A DNA stretch of 47,655 bases. It comes from CAZIDL01 sp964537825. Lineage in GTDB: Bacteria > Bacteroidota > Bacteroidia > Flavobacteriales_D > CAYVSK01. Under the pieces are notes generated by a model. It saw only the letters and a program-made list of their open reading frames with translations, made no database searches and was not told where the DNA came from. The position numbers and the translations under genes were made by a program. Shown here piece by piece: positions 7,009-14,205 of this stretch (its first letter is position 1; the number at the start of each line of letters is the position of its first letter). The stretch is taken from the NCBI GenBank assembly GCA_964537825.1, contig CAZIDL010000012.1:1-47655 (forward strand). Reading direction: 5' to 3'.

Positions 7009-8190
7009 TCAATCGATCACGCCGGATCCGATAAGTTCACCGTCCTGATACCAAGCGGCGAATTGTCCGGCGGCGATCCCCCGTTGGCGCTGGTCGAAGA
7101 GGACGTGCATCCCCGCTTCAGTCCTGACGAGTTGAGCTTTTTGAAGGGGCTGGCGGTGGCGGATCCTTAGATCGTACCGTTCACTATCGCCGATCGCTAA
7201 TTCCTGGTCCGGACGTACCCAATGCAGCGCTTCATTCGGTATGAAAAGCCCTTGGCGATAGAGCCCGGGATGCCTGGCCCCTTGCCCTACGTAAAGGATG
7301 TTCGCTTCCACATCCCTTTCGAGCACGAAGAGCGGTTCCGCTTTTCCTCCTACACCGATCCCTTTGCGCTGGCCGACCGTAAAAAAATGAGCCCCTTGAT
7401 GATGGCCGATCCGTTCGCTGTTCGTCTTTTCGAAAGCATAAGGTGCGGTTACGGACTCGGGTGATGGAGCTTCACCTCCTTGTCCAGCGGGCAGCGGCTC
7501 CATCAACAAGGGATCGTCCGAAGGAACTTCCCGGATCTCCCCTTCCTTTGCTTCCAATCTTTGACTCAGAAAATCCGGTAGACTGATCTTTCCAATGAAG
7601 CAAAGCCCTTGCGAATCCTTCTTTTCAGCGGTAGGGATGCCTTTCTTTCTGGCGATCTCACGTACCTCTTCCTTATGGTGTTCGCCGATCGGGAAGCGGA
7701 TCTGGCGCAGTTGTTCCTGAGTGACCTGGCAGAGGAAATAGCTTTGGTCCTTCTCCGGGTCCACCCCTTGGAGCAAGCGATGATGCCCAGATCGATCCAC
7801 CGCTTTTCGGCAATAATGACCGGTAGCCACAGCATCTGCGTTCAAGCGAAGGGCTGCTTTCAGAAAAGGGTCGAACTTGATCTCCCGGTTGCAAAGGATG
7901 TCGGGGTTCGGGGTGCGTCCGCGCCGGTATTCGGCGAACATTCGCTCGACGATCCGCTCGCGATAAGCTTCGCTCAGATCGATCGCCTGGTACGGGATCC
8001 CCAGCGTCTCAGCTACTTCAAGGGCATCGTTACTGTCCTCTACCCAGGGACAATCGCCGTTCAAAGTGACGGAGCCATCGTGCCAGTTCTTCATGAAAAG
8101 GCCGATCACCTCATGGCCTTGCTCTTTGAGCAAAAGAGCAGCCACACTGGAATCGACACCTCCGGAAAGTCCGACCACGATCCTTGCCAT
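7009..8190 (-). CDS. mnmA: tRNA-specific 2-thiouridylase MnmA
   Basis: The 393-residue enzyme makes the 2-thio group of uridine 34 in Lys, Glu and Gln tRNAs. It has the PP-loop SGGVDSS (9-15), the catalytic Cys100 in NPDILCNREIKF and the persulfide Cys197 in QGLCFIGK. HFFTVGQRKGIGVGG and the C-terminal EGQFAAWYQDGELIGSGVI complete the family signature. It carries the extra stretch of about 30 residues before HHQGAHFFT that I know from flavobacterial MnmA. The ATG at 8190 is chosen over a TTG at 8199 because a TACCTTTG promoter box ends only 6 nt before it. Confidence 0.95.
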   Translation of the reverse strand: MARIVVGLSGGVDSSVAALLLKEQGHEVIGLFMKNWHDGSVTLNGDCPWVEDSNDALEVAETLGIPYQAIDLSEAYRERIVERMFAEYRRGRTPNPDILCNREIKFDPFLKAALRLNADAVATGHYCRKAVDRSGHHRLLQGVDPEKDQSYFLCQVTQEQLRQIRFPIGEHHKEEVREIARKKGIPTAEKKDSQGLCFIGKISLPDFLSQRLEAKEGEIREVPSDDPLLMEPLPAGQGGEAPSPESVTAPYAFEKTNSERIGHHQGAHFFTVGQRKGIGVGGKAEPLFVLERDVEANILYVGQGARHPGLYRQGLFIPNEALHWVRPDQELAIGDSERYDLRIRHRQPLQKAQLVRTEAGMHVLFDQRQRGIAAGQFAAWYQDGELIGSGVID

Positions 8191-8196
8191 ACCTTG

Positions 8197-8204
8197 CAAA
8201 GGTA
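8197..8204 (-). promoter_or_regulatory. -7 box 6 nt from the mnmA ATG
   Basis: TACCTTTG matches the -7 consensus exactly and is separated from ATG 8190 by CAAGGT. Transcription would begin at or next to the start codon, predicting a leaderless mnmA mRNA. Confidence 0.55.
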
Positions 8205-8245
8205 AGACGGGATGGGCGACCGAGGGGATGAGCTCCCTTGAATGC

Positions 8246-8253
8246 TACCTTCG
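8246..8253 (+). promoter_or_regulatory. -7-like box 6 nt from the tauE-like ATG
   Basis: TACCTTCG (one change from TAnnTTTG) is followed by TTCGCT and ATG 8260. The spacing equals that at mnmA and mtaB and argues against the alternative ATG at 8242. Confidence 0.5.
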
Positions 8254-8259
8254 TTCGCT

Positions 8260-9012
8260 ATGGACTTGTTCCATCATGTGCTCATCTTTCTGATAGGCCT
8301 CGCTGCGGGTTTTATCAATACGGTGGGGGCAGGAGGATCGATGTTGGTGCTTCCGGTCCTCATATTTACCGGCCTGCCGAGCGATCTGGCCAATGGGACG
8401 AACCGCGTAGCGATCCTACTTCAGAACATCGTCGGTGTCAAAGGATTTCAGCGCCAAGGCCATTGGTCTCCCCGTATATCACTTCTTTTCGGAGCTTTTG
8501 CTCTGCTAGGGTCGATACCCGGGGCCTGGCTTGCTGTTGAATTGAGCGATGCCTGGTTCCAACGCGTTCTGGGCATCGTCATCATCGGAATGGGAGGCTA
8601 CCTTCTTTTTCAGGGGCGCAGGAGGGAAGTGGGCATGAATGGGTCCCTTTCCTGGCGCCGAACATGGATGACCGCCCCGCTATTCCTTGTGATCGGGGTT
8701 TATGGAGGGTTTGTCCAAGCTGGGGTCGGTTTTCTGATCCTTGCCACCCTGACCGGGGTCGCAGGCTTGGATTTGGCGAAGTCCAATGCCGTGAAGGTCT
8801 TTGTTATCCTTATCTATACAGTGGCCGCTCTTGGCGTTTTTCTTTGGGCGGATAGCGTGGATTGGGGAAAAGGGCTCGTACTTGCTGGAGGGAACATGAT
8901 CGGTGCTTGGGGGGGGAGCCGTTGGGCTTCGAGGGTCCGGAGCGACTATGTACGTTACCTGATCGCTGCAATGGCCCTCCTTCTGGCCATAAAGCTTTGG
9001 GTCGAAGCTTGA
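8260..9012 (+). CDS. TauE/SafE-family membrane transporter
   Basis: The 250-residue protein is almost entirely hydrophobic with about eight membrane helices, arranged as two related halves. The first half has GLAAGFINTVGAGGSMLVLPVLIF and the second GVYGGFVQAGVGFLILATL, the paired repeat typical of TauE/SafE sulfite or organic-anion exporters. The start at 8260 is preferred because the promoter-like box ends 6 nt upstream; an in-frame ATG at 8242 would overlap that box. It is the first gene of a run with two glycosyltransferases and asnB. The substrate is unknown. Confidence 0.88.
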   Translation: MDLFHHVLIFLIGLAAGFINTVGAGGSMLVLPVLIFTGLPSDLANGTNRVAILLQNIVGVKGFQRQGHWSPRISLLFGAFALLGSIPGAWLAVELSDAWFQRVLGIVIIGMGGYLLFQGRRREVGMNGSLSWRRTWMTAPLFLVIGVYGGFVQAGVGFLILATLTGVAGLDLAKSNAVKVFVILIYTVAALGVFLWADSVDWGKGLVLAGGNMIGAWGGSRWASRVRSDYVRYLIAAMALLLAIKLWVEA

Positions 9013-9060
9013 ATGAACGGGATGTCCGCGTTCCTGAGCTTCTCCGTTATTTTGCTCCGG

Positions 9061-10110
9061 ATGATCCGCTTCCTCTTTCTTTATACCGAACTGGCCGAAT
9101 ATTTTATGGCGTGTGCCAGGAAGCTGCATGCTCAAGAAGGAGCAGAAGTTCATATCGTCCGCTGGCCCGTAAATCCCGAAGCCCCGTTCGAGTTCACCGT
9201 ACCCGAAGGGATGGGAACCTACGATCGCACTACTTACAACGATGAAGCCCTTCGCGAGCTCGTTGCTCGGATCTCCCCGGACCGCATTTTCTGTAGCGGA
9301 TGGATCGACCAAGGGTATCTGAAAGTGCTAAAGGACTACGCCGGGCGGATCCCGACCGTTCTCATCCTCGACAACCAATGGAAGGCCTCGCTCCGTCAAC
9401 AGATAGCCCGTATCTGGGCAAGATGGCGGATCCGTCCCCTTTTCTCACACGTGTGGGTGCCGGGGGAACGCCAAGCAGAATATGCGCGAAAGCTAGGGTT
9501 CAAGGAGGAACGGATCTTAGATGGTTTTTATGTCGCGGATCTGGATCGATTCAATAAGGTGTATGCGGAGCGGGAAAAGCTCGATGGCCCTTTTATCTAC
9601 CTGGGGCGCTATGTGGAGCACAAAGGGATCAGGGATCTATGGAATGCTTTCGAGACCCTCGTCGAAGAAGGTAAGACCGGAGAGCGGGAGCTTTGGTGTT
9701 GCGGGACGGGAGAACTCTATCCAGAACGTCCCGATCATCCGAAGATCCGTCATCTCGGCTTTCTCCAACCTGAGGAAATGCCCGAGGTGATGCTCCAAAG
9801 CTCGGTGTTCATTTTGCCCAGCCATTTCGAACCTTGGGGTGTCGTTGTCCAGGAATTCGCTGCAGCAGGAGCTCCACTTCTTCTTAGTGATGCGGTCGGT
9901 GCTGCATCCGCCTTTCTGGAGGAGGGAGGTAATGGGTCTCTTTTCCCGACGGGGGACCGGAAGGCATTGAAGGAACGGTTGGAGGACTTTCTTCGGATGG
10001 ATGAAGCATCTCTTTGGGAAATGGGATGCCGTTCTCACGAGTTAGCTGCTCATCCCTCTCTTCAGGATTGGGCCAACAAGGCATTGTCGATCGATAACAT
10101 CGAGGACTGA
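9061..10110 (+). CDS. Family 4 glycosyltransferase
   Basis: The product of 349 residues is a GT-B glycosyltransferase. The N-terminal MIRFLFLYTELAEYF strand is the usual start of this group. The C-terminal GT4 domain has FIYLGRYVEHKGIRDLWNAF, then LPSHFEPWGVVVQEFAAAGAPLL, where the E-x7-E nucleotide-sugar site is visible. ATG 9013 directly follows the tauE-like stop and would add 16 hydrophobic residues; the family pattern favours 9061, but coupling to the upstream gene leaves it open. The stop shares one base with the asnB ATG. It probably adds a sugar to a surface glycan. Confidence 0.85.
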   Translation: MIRFLFLYTELAEYFMACARKLHAQEGAEVHIVRWPVNPEAPFEFTVPEGMGTYDRTTYNDEALRELVARISPDRIFCSGWIDQGYLKVLKDYAGRIPTVLILDNQWKASLRQQIARIWARWRIRPLFSHVWVPGERQAEYARKLGFKEERILDGFYVADLDRFNKVYAEREKLDGPFIYLGRYVEHKGIRDLWNAFETLVEEGKTGERELWCCGTGELYPERPDHPKIRHLGFLQPEEMPEVMLQSSVFILPSHFEPWGVVVQEFAAAGAPLLLSDAVGAASAFLEEGGNGSLFPTGDRKALKERLEDFLRMDEASLWEMGCRSHELAAHPSLQDWANKALSIDNIED

Positions 10111-11990
10111 TGTGCGGGATCAATGGCATATATGGATCTGCTGATCCCGAAAAGGGGAACGCTGCAATTCAGCGGATGAACGATGCATTAGCCCATCGGG
10201 GGCCTGACGATGAAGGGAGTTTTCAAGAAGGGGAAGTCTTTCTGGGCCATCGTCGTTTGTCCATCATCGATCCATCGGAAGGCGGAAAACAACCCATGCA
10301 GAGTGCTGATGGCAGATATGTGTTGGTCTACAACGGGGAGCTCTACAATTTCGAAGCCCTCAGAGACCGTTTGGCCTCTTATCCCTTCCGGTCCCGCACC
10401 GATTCGGAGGTTGTCCTGGCCGCCTACCAGGAATGGGGAGCTTCTTGTTTGGAACGTTTCAACGGCATGTTCGCCTTTGCCGTTCATGACCGGGAGAAGA
10501 ACGAAATTTTCCTGGCTCGGGATCGGAGCGGCATCAAACCGCTCTATTATTATCAGGACGATAGGAAATTCCTCTTCTCTTCTGAGTTGCGAGGATTGCT
10601 GGCGAGTGGGGAGGTCCCACGCGAACTCTCTTCGTTCGGACTTCTCGATTACTGCCGCTATCAGACCGTTCACGCTCCCTGGACCATTCTGAAAGGAGTG
10701 AAGATGCTCCTCCCCGGCCACTCGATGCTCGTTACCGAGAACGATGTGCAGCTCCGAAAGTACTGGGATGCTGCTGAGCGATCCGACCGGAAGGGTGCCT
10801 ACATGTCCGGTAAGGAGTTGAAGGAAACGATCCGGGAGCAGCTCACCGAAGCGGTGGAGAAGCGGATGATGTCGGATGTTCCCTACGGGGCTTTTCTTTC
10901 CGGAGGAATCGACTCGAGCCTGATCGTTGCCCTGATGGCCCGGGCCGGAAAGGGGAAGGTCCGGACCTTTTCCGTTTCATTCGATGATCCCCAATACGAT
11001 GAAGCGCCTCATGCAAGGACTATAGCAGAACAGTACGGGACCGACCACGAGGAGATCGAACTGAAGCCAGAGGACTTGCTCCGGAAAATGCCGGATGTTC
11101 TTGGTGCCATGGACCATCCGAGCGGGGATGGACCGAACAATTACCTGGTCTCCGAAGCAACCGCTCAAAAGGGGATCCGGATGGCTTTGTCGGGATTGGG
11201 AGGGGATGAGCTCTTTGCAGGCTACGATATGTTCAGAATGGCCTATGGGGTGGAGAGCCGGAAATGGGTGATGAGCTTCCCCAAGGACGTCCGACGGATA
11301 CCGGGAATGCTCTTGCGGACCTTCAAACCCTCCGTTCGGTCCGATAAACTGGATGCTTTGCTCAGTCTCGACTATTGGGAACTTGAATATTTCTATCCCC
11401 TCTTTCGGAGGATGTATTCGGACCGGATGATCAAGCGTTTCCTGAACATGGATAAAATGGAGGCCGATCCGGTGCATCGTTTTCTGCTGCGGCGGATCGC
11501 CCCCCAAACGCCCGGCTTTGAGCTTCCTTATCTGAGCCGGATCTCCTACGCCGAGCTGAACAGCTATCTTGCCAATGTGCTCCTACGCGATACCGACCAA
11601 ATGAGCATGGCGCATTCCCTAGAGGTACGCGTACCCTTTCTTGACCATAAGTTGATCGAGTTCGTTCTGGGGATCCCCGACGGACCGAAATACCCGCATA
11701 CCCCTAAAAAGTTGTTGACGGAGGCTATGGATGGGTTCATCCCGCGCTCAGTGATCGATCGGCCCAAGATGGGGTTCACCTTTCCCTGGCGGGAATGGCT
11801 GACCGGCCCCCTTAAGGAGTTCGCGGAAGAAAGGGTTGAGGGCCTCATGGATCGAAAGTTGTTCAAGCCGGAGGGGGTTCGGGCTTTGTGGCAAGCATTT
11901 CTCAAGGGGGATGCTCGGGTGACCTGGTCGCGCATATGGTACCTGATCGTCCTCGAAGATTGGCTTCAAAAGAACGATGTCAGAAGCTAG
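10110..11990 (+). CDS. asnB: Asparagine synthase (glutamine-hydrolysing) family
   Basis: This 626-residue two-domain enzyme has the N-terminal glutaminase beginning MCGI with the Cys2 nucleophile, RGPDDEG (30-36), NGELYN (75-80) and SRTDSE (95-100). The C-terminal synthetase has the PP-loop SGGIDSS (264-270), SGLGGDELFAGY and the closing EVRVPFLDHKL. All expected catalytic motifs are present. It lies between two GT4 glycosyltransferases, overlapping the first by 1 nt and the second by 14 nt. AsnB-type enzymes in such loci may amidate carboxylated sugars rather than make free asparagine, so the product assignment is family-level. Confidence 0.9.
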   Translation: MCGINGIYGSADPEKGNAAIQRMNDALAHRGPDDEGSFQEGEVFLGHRRLSIIDPSEGGKQPMQSADGRYVLVYNGELYNFEALRDRLASYPFRSRTDSEVVLAAYQEWGASCLERFNGMFAFAVHDREKNEIFLARDRSGIKPLYYYQDDRKFLFSSELRGLLASGEVPRELSSFGLLDYCRYQTVHAPWTILKGVKMLLPGHSMLVTENDVQLRKYWDAAERSDRKGAYMSGKELKETIREQLTEAVEKRMMSDVPYGAFLSGGIDSSLIVALMARAGKGKVRTFSVSFDDPQYDEAPHARTIAEQYGTDHEEIELKPEDLLRKMPDVLGAMDHPSGDGPNNYLVSEATAQKGIRMALSGLGGDELFAGYDMFRMAYGVESRKWVMSFPKDVRRIPGMLLRTFKPSVRSDKLDALLSLDYWELEYFYPLFRRMYSDRMIKRFLNMDKMEADPVHRFLLRRIAPQTPGFELPYLSRISYAELNSYLANVLLRDTDQMSMAHSLEVRVPFLDHKLIEFVLGIPDGPKYPHTPKKLLTEAMDGFIPRSVIDRPKMGFTFPWREWLTGPLKEFAEERVEGLMDRKLFKPEGVRALWQAFLKGDARVTWSRIWYLIVLEDWLQKNDVRS

Positions 11991-13125
11991 GCGGGTCCTG
12001 ATCTTCATCGATCACTTTCTTCCGGGCTATAAGGCGGGAGGACCGGTCCGTTCCTGCGCTAACATGATCGAGCACCTGAAGGACCGTTACAGCTTTTTCG
12101 TGCTAACGAGAGATCGGGAATACATGGAAGAAAGACCGTATGTGGAGGTGGAGCGCGATGCATGGAACCAACGGGAAGGATATCAGGTCTTTTATGCTTC
12201 CGACCGAAACCTGAGCAAGAAAGCGATCTGTCGCAGGATCGAGGAGGTGGATCCCCATACGGTTTACATCAACGGGGTCTATTCCTTCCGCTTTTCCATC
12301 CTTCCGCTCTGGATCATCAAAAGGATGAGCCATCCCCCCCGGACGGTCATCGCCCCTCGTGGAATGTTGGCCCCTGGTGCCATGAGCATCAAACCCTGGA
12401 AGAAGCGATCCTTTTTGCATGGGGCCAGGTTGATGGGGCTCTTTAAGGGAACGGTCTTCCATGCAACCCATGGGCAAGAACTTCAAGAGATCCGGAAATG
12501 GATCGGGGATCCTGAGACCTGGACTTTGGCCAACCTTCCACCTTTTACTCAACCAGCGGATGATCCCGGAGTGGAGAAAAAGCCCGGTGAGCTTAAGTTG
12601 GTGTCGATCGCCCGTATTGCACCAGAAAAGAACACCCTGGAGCTCCTCCGATCATTAGCAGAGTTCGGACAGGAAGGCATCAGGTTGGATCTTTTTGGCC
12701 CGATCTATGACAAAGGGTATTGGGAAAAGTGCTTGGAAGTGATCGAGCAAATGCCGGAGGGGGTGAAGGTCGAACATACGGACGGGATCCCTCCGAACAG
12801 GACAACAGCCACTATTCGAGACCATCATGCTTTCGTCCTTTTGACCAAGGGTGAGAATTTCGGTCATGCTATTTTGGAGTCCTTGATCGCTGGCAGACCC
12901 GTCATTATTTCGGACCGGACGCCTTGGAGCAAAGTGGAGCAAGATGGAATGGGCTATGTCGTATCCCTCGAAAAAAGGGAGCAGATTGGAAATGCTATCG
13001 AAGCATTACGGGAGATGGGGCAGGAAGCATTCGACCGATCGCGGTTGCGGATCATCGAGCGTGCTGAGAAGTTGAAGGAAGGACATGGTCTAAAGGAAGC
13101 GTACCAACATTTGCTCGAAAGCTAA
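11977..13125 (+). CDS. Family 4 glycosyltransferase
   Basis: The 382-residue GT-B enzyme opens with VLIFIDHFLPGYKAGGPVRS, the glycine-rich acceptor-side loop of GT4 enzymes. IAPRGMLAPGAM lies mid-protein. The C-terminal donor domain carries LVSIARIAPEKNTLELL and KGENFGHAILESLIAGRPVIISD, in which the E-x7-E-like pair is partly kept. It overlaps asnB by 14 nt and is the last gene of the tauE-GT-asnB-GT run. Only two transferases and no polymerase or flippase are in view, so this is either a fragment of a larger glycan locus or a modification unit. Confidence 0.87.
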   Translation: MSEARRVLIFIDHFLPGYKAGGPVRSCANMIEHLKDRYSFFVLTRDREYMEERPYVEVERDAWNQREGYQVFYASDRNLSKKAICRRIEEVDPHTVYINGVYSFRFSILPLWIIKRMSHPPRTVIAPRGMLAPGAMSIKPWKKRSFLHGARLMGLFKGTVFHATHGQELQEIRKWIGDPETWTLANLPPFTQPADDPGVEKKPGELKLVSIARIAPEKNTLELLRSLAEFGQEGIRLDLFGPIYDKGYWEKCLEVIEQMPEGVKVEHTDGIPPNRTTATIRDHHAFVLLTKGENFGHAILESLIAGRPVIISDRTPWSKVEQDGMGYVVSLEKREQIGNAIEALREMGQEAFDRSRLRIIERAEKLKEGHGLKEAYQHLLES

Positions 13126-13153
13126 GTTAAGGGAGTTCTACCCGGCGCCGTTC

Positions 13154-13465
13154 TTAAGATTCGTTGACCTCGTTCATCCCATCATCTGTATTGCCTTGCT
13201 CTTTTAGGAATTCCCAAAACCGCGGATCTTCGTCCTCAAAGATCCGTTCTCCATCGAGCGTATAAGCGATCGATAGCTCCCTCGAAGCTTCCTCAATTTC
13301 CCCGAGGATGTAGTGTGCTTGCCCTTTTCTGAGATGGAGGTAAGGGTTGTCGAGGATCTCCTCGTTCTCCGTTTCCAAAGCGCGCTGGAGCTCTTGGAGA
13401 GCTTCTCGAGCTTTTCCTTTCATCAGCAGCTCATCAGCTTTTTGGGCGCGTTCTTCGAGCTTCAT
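13154..13465 (-). CDS. Small TPR-like protein
   Basis: This 103-residue protein is helical, with a tetratricopeptide-like pattern (ADELLMKGKAREALQELQRAL, then LHLRKGQAHYILGEIEEASRELSIAY) and an acidic tail. The ATG at 13465 forms an ATGA overlap with the stop of the upstream lipoprotein gene; a second in-frame ATG lies at 13471. It is the third member of the spoT transcript. TPR units usually bind proteins; the partner is not evident. Confidence 0.65.
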   Translation of the reverse strand: MKLEERAQKADELLMKGKAREALQELQRALETENEEILDNPYLHLRKGQAHYILGEIEEASRELSIAYTLDGERIFEDEDPRFWEFLKEQGNTDDGMNEVNES

Positions 13466-14205
13466 TCCCATACGACCTTTTCCGTCCGGATCTCGGACAC
13501 CTTTTCCAGTTCACCTTTGCTCCAAAGTTCATCCAGTTCCTTAAGAGCTGTCCCTTCGGGGGCTTTGTGATTGTGGTAATTCTGGATGAGAAGGCCGTTG
13601 ATGCGTCGGCGATCGAAAGCTTCCCGAAAGCGAATGCCACCTCCTTCGCGAAAATAGCGATAAGCGAGGAAGTCCATCCGGGCATCTTTTTTCCGGAACC
13701 AATACATGAAGATGTCCTTGTGATCCGCTCCACCTCCTTCTTTTTGAAAGGTCACCCGCACCCGTTCGTAGGCTTTTCCTTCGATGCTGTCCATGCCCTC
13801 ATATTCCTTGATAACGGCCGGGTCGTTGAGCCGATAGGGAAGAAAGGCGAAATAGATCACGGAATTGAGGGCGTTGGCATAAGCGCTCGAGTCCACTTTT
13901 TTCAAATCGACCGCCTCCCCGTTCCGATACCTGGTGAAGCCGTCGTTGGCAAGGACATCGCGGTAGTCCTTACCGGTATCCAGTGGCCAACGCTCGTAAT
14001 GGAAGCGTCCGTTATCCCGATAATGGAGGTATCGGTGATCCCGAAAGGTGAATCGCACGCTGTCCTTTTCCAGCTTATCCACACCATGCGTTCTTAAAGC
14101 TTGGTCAATGATGCGTTGTGCTTTGTCGCTGTCCTTTTGACAGGCAGGAAAGAAACTTGCCAGGATGAGCGAAAGGATAGGGAGTTCCCTTATATTAAGC
14201 CTCAT
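13462..14205 (-). CDS. Lipoprotein, DUF6503-like
   Basis: The 247-residue product has a lipoprotein signal (LSLILASFFPAC, Cys about 22) followed by a domain I associate with the Bacteroidota DUF6503 family: an amphipathic helix (AQRIIDQALRTHG), then beta strands such as VRFTFRDHRY, FMYWFRKKDARMDFLAYRY and VRVTFQKEGGG. A LolA-like lipid- or ligand-binding fold is possible but not shown. Its start overlaps the spoT stop by 11 nt, so a stringent-response enzyme is translationally coupled to a periplasmic-side lipoprotein. Confidence 0.7.
   Translation of the reverse strand: MRLNIRELPILSLILASFFPACQKDSDKAQRIIDQALRTHGVDKLEKDSVRFTFRDHRYLHYRDNGRFHYERWPLDTGKDYRDVLANDGFTRYRNGEAVDLKKVDSSAYANALNSVIYFAFLPYRLNDPAVIKEYEGMDSIEGKAYERVRVTFQKEGGGADHKDIFMYWFRKKDARMDFLAYRYFREGGGIRFREAFDRRRINGLLIQNYHNHKAPEGTALKELDELWSKGELEKVSEIRTEKVVWE

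Noticed and set aside
7009..8190. Extra segment of about 30 residues in MnmA as a novelty
   Set aside because: This insert before HHQGAHFFTVGQRKG is the form I know from flavobacterial MnmA, so it is lineage-typical.
7609..8205. Plus-strand 198-codon frame over mnmA
   Set aside because: Shadow of a well-supported mnmA on the other strand, with no domain of its own.
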